Shown here: positions 6,984 to 12,963 of the stretch, piece after piece
Layout of the letters: the number at the start of each line of letters is the position of its first letter
Numbering within the stretch: position 1 is the stretch's first letter
NCBI GenBank assembly: GCA_002395155.1
Contig: DGWD01000038.1
Coordinates: 1 to 13,575 of the forward strand
Source: Treponema sp. UBA4267
GTDB taxonomy: Bacteria > Spirochaetota > Spirochaetia > Treponematales > Treponemataceae
Length of the DNA stretch: 13,575 nucleotides
Direction of reading: 5' to 3'
Notes under the pieces: generated by a model
Databases searched by the model: none
Told to the model about the DNA's origin: nothing
The model's input: only the letters and a program-made list of their open reading frames with translations
Translations under genes and position numbers: made by a program

Positions 6984-7372
6984 TTTTCGTCCTCCTCTTT
7001 GTCCTCTGGAAATCGGCGTAAGTAATCTGTTCTACATGTTGTCGCAATCAGTTTTTCTGATTTAGGTAACTTGTCGCCTTTTTTCATATAGGCATTTGTT
7101 ACGATGATTTTCTTTCCCTTCTTGAAAAAGCAAAGATAACGGTCTGGTTGAGGTTTGAATGCATAAAAATCATCACCTTCTGACCGGAACTTGGTTTTAT
7201 CAAGAATCTTTCCGAAATCACCCATGCGTTGACACAGCATCAAAAACTTTCGCTGCTGTATTACATCACAAGCTTTGTAGTAATCATAAGGCTGGCTTTC
7301 TCCTTTTTCGGTGTAATACCACTCGATTTGAAAGAACTTGCCTTTATAGATTACACAATCTTTTTTATCCAT
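6980..7372 (-). CDS. higB: HigB/RelE-superfamily toxin (Gp49-like)
   Basis: A 130-residue basic protein of the phage-derived Gp49-like/HigB group (PF05973) in the RelE/ParE fold. Seen: KFFQIEWYYTEKGESQPYDY at the N-terminus, a central helix YKACDVIQQRKFLMLCQ, GDFGKILDKTKFRSEGDDFYAFKP (residues 51-74, split by the family's K-x-x-K/R-x-E-G-D-x-[FY]-x-[FL]-[RK] pattern), then RYLCFFKKGKKIIVTNAYMKK, and a highly charged tail. Toxins of this type cleave mRNA on the ribosome in the cytoplasm. Basic residues suited to catalysis (Lys62, Arg63, Lys73, Arg78) are present, so the gene looks functional. It has no Shine-Dalgarno site, and its promoter abuts the start codon. It is the first gene of the two-gene operon with higA. 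Confidence 0.88.
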   Translation of the reverse strand: MDKKDCVIYKGKFFQIEWYYTEKGESQPYDYYKACDVIQQRKFLMLCQRMGDFGKILDKTKFRSEGDDFYAFKPQPDRYLCFFKKGKKIIVTNAYMKKGDKLPKSEKLIATTCRTDYLRRFPEDKEEDEK

Positions 7373-7384
7373 TACATTAATGTA
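7373..7384. promoter_or_regulatory. Palindromic operator at the higBA start
   Basis: TACATTAATGTA is a perfect 12-base palindrome that directly abuts the higB start codon (7372-7370 on the minus strand) and contains the predicted -10 box TACATT. This is where an autoregulating HigA dimer would be expected to bind. The palindrome is seen; the binding is inferred. Confidence 0.55.
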
Positions 7385-7407
7385 TCACAAATATGGTACG
7401 CCGTCAA
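7379..7407 (-). promoter_or_regulatory. Predicted higBA promoter
   Basis: On the minus strand TTGACG (7407-7402), exactly 17 bases, TACATT (7384-7379). The box ends 6 bases before the higB ATG, which predicts a leaderless or near-leaderless mRNA. It overlaps the palindrome at 7373-7384. Confidence 0.5.
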
Positions 7408-7529
7408 ATTTATTTATTTGAGCATATGAATTTAGCATAAACTTTTTAAATATTATTTTTTTGTTTCAGAAGACTGAATCAGACGTTGTGACAGGGTTTA
7501 CTTCGCAAATATCGTAAAACGGCATATTC

Positions 7530-7618
7530 TGGGGTTTTAGGGGCAAAGCCCCTAGGAGAAGGGGTGACGGAAGACCGCGAAGCGGGCTGGAGGCAGGGGA
7601 AGGCTTTCCCCCCTTCCC
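7530..7618. repeat. Compound GC-rich hairpin element (REP-like dispersed repeat)
   Basis: About 90 G-rich bases in an AT-rich setting, with three consecutive hairpins: TAGGGGC-AAA-GCCCCTA (7538-7554), CCGC-GAA-GCGG (7575-7585) and GGGGAA-GGCT-TTCCCC (7596-7611). The last has an alternative pairing, GGGAAGG with CCTTCCC (7597-7603 with 7612-7618). The layout of several stems in a fixed order suggests a mobile intergenic repeat family rather than a terminator. It lies between the divergent higBA and MATE genes, whose intergenic space (7373-7655) otherwise holds only their promoters and AT-rich sequence. Confidence 0.6.
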
Positions 7619-7619
7619 A

Positions 7620-7647
7620 TTGATTTTTTTCCCTATATCTTCATAAT
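7620..7647 (+). promoter_or_regulatory. Predicted MATE promoter
   Basis: TTGATT (7620-7625), a 16-base spacer, CATAAT (7642-7647), then 8 bases to the ATG at 7656. No Shine-Dalgarno site is visible, so the message may be almost leaderless. The -35 box lies immediately after the GC-rich repeat. Confidence 0.4.
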
Positions 7648-7655
7648 AATGCGAT

Positions 7656-8981
7656 ATGAAACTTAAAGGCTTTTACTCTTCCTTGTTCACAATTGCAATT
7701 CCAATTTCTCTTCAGGCGCTTTTGCAGAACTTTGTAAATATGCTCGACACTGTTATGATCGGGCGGCTTGGTAGTGTTGAGATTGCCGCTGTTGGACTTG
7801 GAAATCAGATTTTCTTTATCCTCAATATGATTCTTTTTGGAATCACTTCTGGCGGAGGTGTTTTTATTGCGCAGTTCTGGGGTAAAAAAGATTTAGGCGG
7901 AATCAGAAAGTCTTTAGGTTTGATGACTTTGATTGCGGCTTTTGTGGCTGTGGTTTTCACCGTGCTTGGACTTTTTATACCCCATCAGTTGATAAGAATT
8001 TATTCTCCGGATCCTGAGGTTGTGCGTGTTGGTGGAGAATATCTTCGCCTGGCCTGTTTAAGTTATATTCCTACCGCGATTAGTTTTTCTATTACACTTG
8101 CCCTGCGAAGTACAGAAAGGGTAAAGCTACCGCTTGTCTGTACCTCAGTTTCTCTTCTTACAAATGCCGGTGCAAATTATCTTTTGATTTTCCTTGCAGG
8201 ACTTGGAGTAAAGGGAGCCGCCATTGCAACTGTTTTTTCACGCCTGGTTGAACTTGCAATTCTTTTAGTCTGGTCTTATTCTCACGGTTATGAAATCTGC
8301 GGAAAGCTTCGCGAACTGCTTGGCTTTGACTGGTCTTTTGTTTTCAAATATTTGAAAATTGCCTTCCCTGTTATTATCAACGAAACCTTCTGGGGACTTG
8401 GAACTTCTGTTTATAACGGAATCTATGCACATGCGGGAACTGATTCTTTTACCGCCTACAGCATCACCGGAACAATCAGTCAGCTTACCTGGGTATTCTG
8501 TATGGGCTTTGGAAATGGAATTGGCGTTCTGATTGGCAAGCGTATCGGCGAAAAGAAGCTGGATGAAGCAAAAGGTTATGCCCTGCGTTCCATGTGGTTT
8601 ATGCCTTTAGTGGGAGCGGTGGTCGGAGTTCTGCTGCTGCCGCTTTCTAAACTGCTCCCCTTCCTCTTTAACGTTGAGCCCGAAATTATAAAGATGGCAA
8701 CTCAGATTCTTATGATTTTGATTCTGCTCTATCCATTTAATTCCTTCTGCATGGACTGGGTTGTCGGTGTGTGCAGGGCAGGTGGAGATACAGTATTTTC
8801 TGCGGTTGGTGAACTGATTGTTTTGTGGGGAGTTGCAATTCCTCTTGGATATGTAGCGGCCTTTGTGCTCCATCTTCCCGCCCCAATGATTTTCTTATTC
8901 CTCTCAAGCGAATCAATTGTAAAGGCAATTGTCGGAGCCATAAGAGTTCTGAGCGGAAAGTGGCTGCATGAAGTTACGTGA
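7656..8981 (+). CDS. MATE-family efflux transporter
   Basis: A 441-residue, twelve-helix inner-membrane protein of the MatE family (PF01554). Seen: the first repeat with IAIPISLQALLQNFVNMLDT and MIGRLGSVEIAAVGLGNQ, which match the family's P-x-x-x-x-x-x-x-x-x-x-x-D-x-x-x-V/I-G-x-L-G pattern; GGGVFIAQFWGKKD; and a second repeat beginning near residue 225 (YLKIAFPVIINETFWGLGTS). Such transporters expel cationic drugs, dyes or metabolites by Na+ or H+ antiport; the substrate is not predictable. Length is normal (440-460) and the frame is intact. The last 156 bases recur in direct orientation at 11424-11579 with only synonymous differences, so the end of this gene may have been the point where the downstream island was joined. 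Confidence 0.95.
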   Translation: MKLKGFYSSLFTIAIPISLQALLQNFVNMLDTVMIGRLGSVEIAAVGLGNQIFFILNMILFGITSGGGVFIAQFWGKKDLGGIRKSLGLMTLIAAFVAVVFTVLGLFIPHQLIRIYSPDPEVVRVGGEYLRLACLSYIPTAISFSITLALRSTERVKLPLVCTSVSLLTNAGANYLLIFLAGLGVKGAAIATVFSRLVELAILLVWSYSHGYEICGKLRELLGFDWSFVFKYLKIAFPVIINETFWGLGTSVYNGIYAHAGTDSFTAYSITGTISQLTWVFCMGFGNGIGVLIGKRIGEKKLDEAKGYALRSMWFMPLVGAVVGVLLLPLSKLLPFLFNVEPEIIKMATQILMILILLYPFNSFCMDWVVGVCRAGGDTVFSAVGELIVLWGVAIPLGYVAAFVLHLPAPMIFLFLSSESIVKAIVGAIRVLSGKWLHEVT

Positions 8982-9007
8982 TTTATGGGGATTTTACACA
9001 AATTTGA

Positions 9008-9226
9008 TCAAATTACAAACTGTTCCATTTCATCCTGCGTTAAAGGACGACCAAGACGTTTTGATAAAAGAATTGCTTCACGTAAGCGATATACTTTACC
9101 ATCAGAAGGCTCTGTGAGTCTTGAATCTGGCATCTCATCACCAAATCTCATTGCTGAATCAGATTCATTAAGAGTAATTGCATATGTATCACAAACAACA
9201 GGTTCTCTTTCTTTTAATGCAATCAT
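9008..9226 (-). CDS. Small partner protein of the GNAT-like gene, unknown function
   Basis: A 72-residue soluble protein that I do not recognise as a named family. It begins MIALKEREPVVCDTYAITL (a beta-rich start), has an acidic loop (residues 22-35) and ends with a helix and a helix-turn: YRLREAILLSKRLGRPLTQD, then EMEQFVI. The gene is convincing because AGGAGG (9238-9233) lies 6 bases before the ATG, and the composition is that of a folded acidic protein. It is the second gene of a minus-strand pair; the reading frame that would restore the C-terminus of the upstream GNAT protein stops one base before this ATG, so the two were made as a tight operon. A role as antitoxin or specificity partner is inference. 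It shows no ribbon-helix-helix motif, unlike known GNAT-toxin antitoxins. Confidence 0.65.
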   Translation of the reverse strand: MIALKEREPVVCDTYAITLNESDSAMRFGDEMPDSRLTEPSDGKVYRLREAILLSKRLGRPLTQDEMEQFVI

Positions 9227-9262
9227 TTTAAGCCTCCTCTGAAAAATATGTCTTTATAAGAT

Positions 9263-9733
9263 TTAAGGCAGCATGACTATCGATGTACATTTAGCCTTTA
9301 ATGTTTCTCTGTAGTGTTCAACAAGGTCTGTCTTAGCCTTAAACTGAACAAAACCTTCATTACCAACATCCCAGCTTAATTTACATGCAATTGCAAATAA
9401 GTGGGCACCAACGCCCTGATATTTACCATTCTTACCACGGTTCTTAGGTGCAGATTCTACTACATCAACGTGAGTATATAACTGGTCTCGAATATGCTTT
9501 AAGGCAATCAAGCCCTGGCATTCATCAGAACCTTTTATCAGGAGTTCATAGATTTCATAACCATTTGAATGTGGAATACTCCAGTCAAACAACCAGCCTT
9601 CTGCTTTAAGTTTTTCAGCATCTGCTTTTGTGATTGTCTTGGAGATGAGTCTGTATTGAGTATCGCATTCTTCGCCAGTTATCCTGTTTACAAGACAATT
9701 TGTAAGGCCATCAATTTCAATATCAACTTCCAC
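9263..9733 (-). CDS. GNAT-like acetyltransferase, probable C-terminal frameshift
   Basis: 156 residues as read. The N-terminal half holds strands (residues 1-35, 47-67); the second half has GLIALKHI, the GNAT acetyl-CoA loop as KYQGVGAHLFAIACKLS (104-120, pattern Q-x-x-G-x-G/A), the following strand GFVQFKAKT, and a helix with a tyrosine in the usual general-acid position (HYRETLKA, Tyr141). The start is GTG at 9733, supported by AGGAG (9744-9740) 6 bases upstream and TATAAT further back. After KAKC (residue 149) the frame ends quickly in TSIVMLP. In the -1 frame the sequence instead reads IDSHAALNLIKTYFSEEA and stops one base before the next gene. A 2-base insertion near 9284-9290 is therefore likely. 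The substrate (protein, tRNA or small molecule) is unknown. Confidence 0.62.
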   Translation of the reverse strand: MEVDIEIDGLTNCLVNRITGEECDTQYRLISKTITKADAEKLKAEGWLFDWSIPHSNGYEIYELLIKGSDECQGLIALKHIRDQLYTHVDVVESAPKNRGKNGKYQGVGAHLFAIACKLSWDVGNEGFVQFKAKTDLVEHYRETLKAKCTSIVMLP

Positions 9734-9751
9734 GGCTAACTCCTAAATATT

Positions 9752-9760
9752 ATTATAACA
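9752..9760 (-). promoter_or_regulatory. Extended -10 promoter of the GNAT operon
   Basis: On the minus strand TGTTATAAT (9760-9752), a full extended -10 element (TGnTATAAT), 18 bases before the GTG at 9733; the -35 region is poor, as extended -10 promoters allow. AGGAG follows at 9744-9740. Confidence 0.5.
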
Positions 9761-9802
9761 TACAAATGGAAAATTGATAAGAAGTGTTTGCCATCAGTTG
9801 TA

Positions 9803-9979
9803 TCACCTTCCGAAAACGGTGGCCACCGAAAACGGAAGGTCCTCATGAGCATATACAAAAATTTTCCAATTATTTAAGGAGTTCTCAATCTTAAAATTCT
9901 TACATTGCTCTAATAGTCCTTCTAAGTATTTTTTATCTTTATCACTATAAATAATATGAATATCCAAAATCTTTTCCAT
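9803..9979 (-). pseudogene. Truncated ORF with a TIR-like N-terminus
   Basis: ATG at 9979 opens 58 codons ending TGA at 9803-9805. The first 47 residues look like the start of a Toll/interleukin-1 receptor-like domain: DIHIIYSDKDKKYLEGLLEQ (strand, S-x-K/D-D, helix), then NNWKIFVYAHEDL. The remaining 11 residues are encoded inside the palindromic element at 9805-9840 and look unrelated. The simplest reading is the 5' end of a TIR-like effector or sensor gene cut by an insertion and deletion event. No clear Shine-Dalgarno site. The family call rests on a short segment and is uncertain; a complete small protein is possible. Confidence 0.35.
9805..9840. repeat. Palindromic element, possible IS21-type terminal-repeat scar
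   Basis: 36 bases with two-fold symmetry: outer arms ACCTTCCG and CGGAAGGT, central 12-base palindrome CGGTGGCCACCG (9817-9828), separated on each side by AAAA. Equally, it contains the direct repeat CCGAAAACGG twice. The GGTGGCCACCG-AAAA unit is reminiscent of the tandem repeats at IS21-family ends, which is recalled family knowledge and not verified here. It lies at the point where the TIR-like ORF loses its coding character. Confidence 0.5.
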
Positions 9980-10027
9980 ATAATATAATTAGATTAATTA
10001 TAAAAAATGAATAATTTACTAATATAA

Positions 10028-10036
10028 TGGTATAAT
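10028..10036 (+). promoter_or_regulatory. Extended -10 promoter of the S41-like lipoprotein
   Basis: TGGTATAAT (10028-10036), a full extended -10 element, 20 bases before the ATG at 10057. AAGAGGA (10043-10049) follows as Shine-Dalgarno site, 7 bases from the ATG. Confidence 0.55.
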
Positions 10037-10056
10037 CTATATAAGAGGAAATAATT

Positions 10057-11181
10057 ATGAGAAAAATTATTTTTACTATTTTACTTTCAATCTTCTTTAT
10101 TGGATGCGCTTCTACTAATATTGACCAACCAAAAGAGTATACTTCACCTATTGACCCTGAGAATCTTCGTTTAGAAGCCCTATTAAAAACATATGCAGGT
10201 TATAATGAACTCGTCGAAAGAGGTTTTGATATCCACTCTTTGGATTATATTACAAGTCCAGAAGAATTTATGGATGCTCTTCGACCTTATTTTTATAATT
10301 ATGAAGATGGACGAGCCTTTGATAATCATTTTGGTTTTACTGTATATAATAAAAGCTATGATTTTCGTTCAGAAACAAGATTTGCTTTTAGACAAGGATA
10401 TTTAGAAAATTATGGAAAATCCAACTATATTCCAACTCCAATTTATACCACAGAACCGACCTATGGAACAAAAGAAGAATTACTTGCTCAAGGTTATGTT
10501 GAAAATGAGACTATGTTTTATTATCCAAGTAATGGTGAAAAAGATTGGGTAGTAGGATGGAAAGCTGATGAAAAAACTCCATCATATAAAATTGTTGCAG
10601 GTCCTTTTAGACAAACAAAACAGCCTTATATTTTCCAAGAAATAGATAATATAATTTACCTAAAAATCTGGAAACATCTTGAACCAGCATCTAACTATAA
10701 TGATTTTTATTCAAAAGCAAAAAAGAAAGATGTAATTATCGTTGACTTGTCTGAAGATGAAGGTGGACTTGCCGATGATGGCTTTAATATAGCTACAAAA
10801 CTTCTTTCATTGAAAAAAAAGAATAAAAAAATATATGTAATTATTGGAAGAGGAACTCGTTCATGCGGTGAATATTTAGCTTATTATTTAAAAGAACATC
10901 AAATAAAATTAATAGGTCAAAATACTTTAGGCTGTATAAGATACTGCATGTATGATTATTGTAAATTTCCAAAAATCGGAATACCTGAAGTGGGTATGCC
11001 TAAAGTCTTCTTTGAAGAGCATCCATTAAATACAATACCAAATCCTGCTTCTATTGAAGGTATAGGTATTTTTCCAGATTATTGGATCATAGAACGTGGC
11101 GATATTGCAAAAACTATTAATTGGGATTTGGGCTATGAGCTTCTAATAAAAGATATAACTAAAGCTTTATATCTTTACTAA
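10057..11181 (+). CDS. Lipoprotein with S41 peptidase-like fold, catalytic Lys apparently missing
   Basis: A 374-residue predicted lipoprotein: MRKIIFTILLSIFFIG-C17, a signal peptide with a spirochaete-type lipobox, so it is exported and lipidated at Cys17. The C-terminal half follows the tail-specific protease (S41) pattern: strand VIIVDLSEDEGG (226-237; family LIIDLRxNxGG), IYVIIGRGTRSCGEYLAYYL with Ser269 at the nucleophile position (family TxSAGE), GQNTLGC (287-293; family GxxTxGK) and GIGIFPDYWI (335-344; family GVGVxPD). Cys293 stands where processing proteases have the general-base lysine, so the enzyme may be inactive or use another mechanism. No PDZ domain is evident; residues 30-215 are unassigned. 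The gene is more AT-rich than the flanking MATE and radical SAM genes and has a good promoter and ribosome site, which fits recent acquisition. Confidence 0.8.
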   Translation: MRKIIFTILLSIFFIGCASTNIDQPKEYTSPIDPENLRLEALLKTYAGYNELVERGFDIHSLDYITSPEEFMDALRPYFYNYEDGRAFDNHFGFTVYNKSYDFRSETRFAFRQGYLENYGKSNYIPTPIYTTEPTYGTKEELLAQGYVENETMFYYPSNGEKDWVVGWKADEKTPSYKIVAGPFRQTKQPYIFQEIDNIIYLKIWKHLEPASNYNDFYSKAKKKDVIIVDLSEDEGGLADDGFNIATKLLSLKKKNKKIYVIIGRGTRSCGEYLAYYLKEHQIKLIGQNTLGCIRYCMYDYCKFPKIGIPEVGMPKVFFEEHPLNTIPNPASIEGIGIFPDYWIIERGDIAKTINWDLGYELLIKDITKALYLY

Positions 11182-11371
11182 AATGCTTAATAAAATAATC
11201 TTTCATAAAGTGGGTACAATTATCTAATAAATAATTTACCCACTCTTTATGATCTTCAAATCTATAACCATTTATATTTTTACATTTATAATTATAAATT
11301 ACCACTTCATTCACAACAATTTTTCTCGCAAAAAACATAAAACACTTATTCAAATATGTATCATCTAAAAA
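11159..11371 (-). pseudogene. Possible C-terminal fragment of a glycosyltransferase-like gene
   Basis: The minus strand is open without an ATG or Shine-Dalgarno site from beyond 11371 to a TAA at 11159-11161, overlapping the end of the lipoprotein gene tail-to-tail. It reads FLDDTYLNKCFMFFARKIVV and then NEVVIYNYKCKN, which resembles the end of the catalytic domain of bacterial family 2 glycosyltransferases (D-D-T, then K-K/I-x-x, then Y-N-Y). A charged tail of about 35 residues follows. I take it as a remnant. An inverted repeat at 11204-11251 lies inside it. The identification is weak. Confidence 0.28.
11204..11251. repeat. Inverted repeat downstream of the S41-like gene
   Basis: CATAAAGTGGGTA (11204-11216) pairs with TACCCACTCTTTATG (11237-11251), leaving a 2-base bulge; the loop of 20 bases can itself form ATTAT/ATAAT. 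It starts 22 bases after the lipoprotein stop. No T-run follows, so a classical intrinsic terminator is not supported, though a 3'-end-protecting stem is possible. Confidence 0.4.
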
Positions 11372-11420
11372 ACATAAATTTTTTATAATAAGATGGAGAA
11401 CAATACATAGTTTGTACGCT

Positions 11421-11579
11421 GTATGGGGAGTTGCAATTCCGCTTGGTTACGTTGCAGCTTTTGTGCTCCATCTTCCAGCCCCTATGATTTTCTTATTTCT
11501 CTCAAGCGAATCAATTGTAAAAGCGATTGTTGGTGCAATAAGAGTTTTGAGCGGAAAGTGGCTGCATGAAGTTACCTGA
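11421..11579 (+). pseudogene. Orphan 3' end of a second MATE gene
   Basis: Bases 11424-11579 encode the same last 51 residues as the intact MATE gene (8826-8981), from WGVAIPLGY to GKWLHEVT and the TGA. The two stretches differ at 16 of 156 positions, every one synonymous (15 third-position changes and one Leu CTG/TTG). Upstream of 11421 the similarity ends abruptly and there is no start codon in frame. It therefore comes from a functional, diverged MATE allele or paralogue that lost its 5' 90 percent. It lies in the same orientation as the intact gene and closes the 2.4-kb island. The stop is 9 bases from the end of the convergent beta-helix gene. Confidence 0.92.
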
Positions 11580-11588
11580 TTTTTGCTA

Positions 11589-12956
11589 TTACTCGTCAGC
11601 ACTATCAAGGCCTGTATAAAAATTATTTTTAATACTAACATTTTTACTATAGGCTTTGGGTAATGCCTTGTATAAAACAGAACCCTTAAAACCTCCATCA
11701 TTATGGATAAAAGAATTTTCCGTAATTAATACTCCATCACATTTACTTATAGAAATAAGTGAACCATCCTCTTTATTTGCATTATTTATAAAAGTATTTT
11801 TCTCAGCCTTTACAGAACTAACAAGACCAAGGTCTTTTTTATAGCCGCCTATTGCAAGAGCACATTCTTCACTGTACGAAACCGTATTGTTTTCAATCAA
11901 AACATCATGAGTTGCATATAATTTAGATTTCTGAGGCTCTTCTGCTCCAACTTCAATTCCACCTGAACAGTTTTCAACAGTATTATTATAAATATGAATA
12001 TGCTGACCGCCATCAGAATAAATTCCATATGAAGTGTCCCCATAAGCACTTTCACAATTTTTTACAGTATTTTCGGCAATATAAACATATCTTACAAAAT
12101 CTAAAGCAGGATTTTTGCAATAGCCGTAATTTCCACCAACATCAATTCCAATATTTCCAGTTCCATCAACAGTATTATGTATGATATTTACAAATTCACA
12201 ATTTGCTACAACTGAAATACATTCACCCCAACCAGTTGCCATATCAAAAAAATTATTATTATAGATTAAAATATTATTAATTGAGGCATCATCTTCTTCT
12301 CCATAACAAAGGATTCCGTTCGCAACATGATCTTTTATTTTTGGATCCGGAACTTTTATATCAGAAAAATTGCAATTATCAACAATTATATGATTTGAAC
12401 CAAGCCCTATTTGAATTCCACCTGCATACATACCATGAGAATCCTTAAAACACAGGCCTGAAATTCTAACATAAGCAGCCCCCTCAATTTTCATTAAAAT
12501 AAAATCATCCTCTGCATTATGGCCGCTTATTACAGAATCATTTGCATTGTTTTGAACCGCAGCGATTGTTATATAAGCATTTTGATTTCCTCTGAGACTT
12601 GAATCAAGAACAATCTGCTCATAATATGTACCACTCATAACATAAAGAGTATCACCCGCAGAAAGTTTACTCAAAGCGTTAGAAAAAGTTTTAAAAGGTG
12701 ATGATGAAGAACCATTTCCTTCGGTAGATGCATTTGCAGAAATATAGTATTCATGGCCAGAAGAAATTGTATGAGACAAAATAATTTGATTTAATATAGA
12801 AAGAAAACTTGAATCACCATACGGTCCAGTTTTTTCTCCAGTAATTACAACTGTCTCTGGAAGTTCATTTTTTTCCATACTATTGGCATTTAGCTTACAG
12901 CCAAAACCAGAAACAAAAAATGTGATAAAAACAAAAGCTTTAATACTACTTCTCAT
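11589..12956 (-). CDS. Right-handed beta-helix (pectate-lyase-like) lipoprotein
   Basis: 455 residues from ATG 12956. Residues 1-20 (MRSSIKAFVFITFFVSGFGC) form a lipoprotein signal peptide with Cys20 as the lipid site. After a linker comes the start typical of secreted parallel beta-helix proteins: EYYISANASTEGNGS, SPFKTFSNALSKLSAGDTLY and VMSGTYYEQIVL (about 69-125). Then a ladder of coils of about 22-35 residues follows, with asparagine-rich turns: ILIYNNNFF, VNIIHNTVD, VYIAENTVK, IHIYNNTVE, VLIENNTVS, VKAEKNTFI, VLITENSFI. This matches DUF1565/PbH1 and polysaccharide lyase family 9-type architecture. A surface-exposed glycan-binding or lyase role fits, but no catalytic residue can be assigned with confidence. 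A TTG at 12992 would extend it by 12 residues and destroy the signal peptide, so I prefer 12956. No Shine-Dalgarno site. Confidence 0.88.
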   Translation of the reverse strand: MRSSIKAFVFITFFVSGFGCKLNANSMEKNELPETVVITGEKTGPYGDSSFLSILNQIILSHTISSGHEYYISANASTEGNGSSSSPFKTFSNALSKLSAGDTLYVMSGTYYEQIVLDSSLRGNQNAYITIAAVQNNANDSVISGHNAEDDFILMKIEGAAYVRISGLCFKDSHGMYAGGIQIGLGSNHIIVDNCNFSDIKVPDPKIKDHVANGILCYGEEDDASINNILIYNNNFFDMATGWGECISVVANCEFVNIIHNTVDGTGNIGIDVGGNYGYCKNPALDFVRYVYIAENTVKNCESAYGDTSYGIYSDGGQHIHIYNNTVENCSGGIEVGAEEPQKSKLYATHDVLIENNTVSYSEECALAIGGYKKDLGLVSSVKAEKNTFINNANKEDGSLISISKCDGVLITENSFIHNDGGFKGSVLYKALPKAYSKNVSIKNNFYTGLDSADE

Positions 12957-12963
12957 GAAAAAG

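Noticed and set aside
11447..11701. A minus-strand ORF across the MATE tail.
   Set aside because: It is the antisense of the MATE 3' end joined to the out-of-frame end of the beta-helix gene; the same antisense frame appears over the intact MATE copy.
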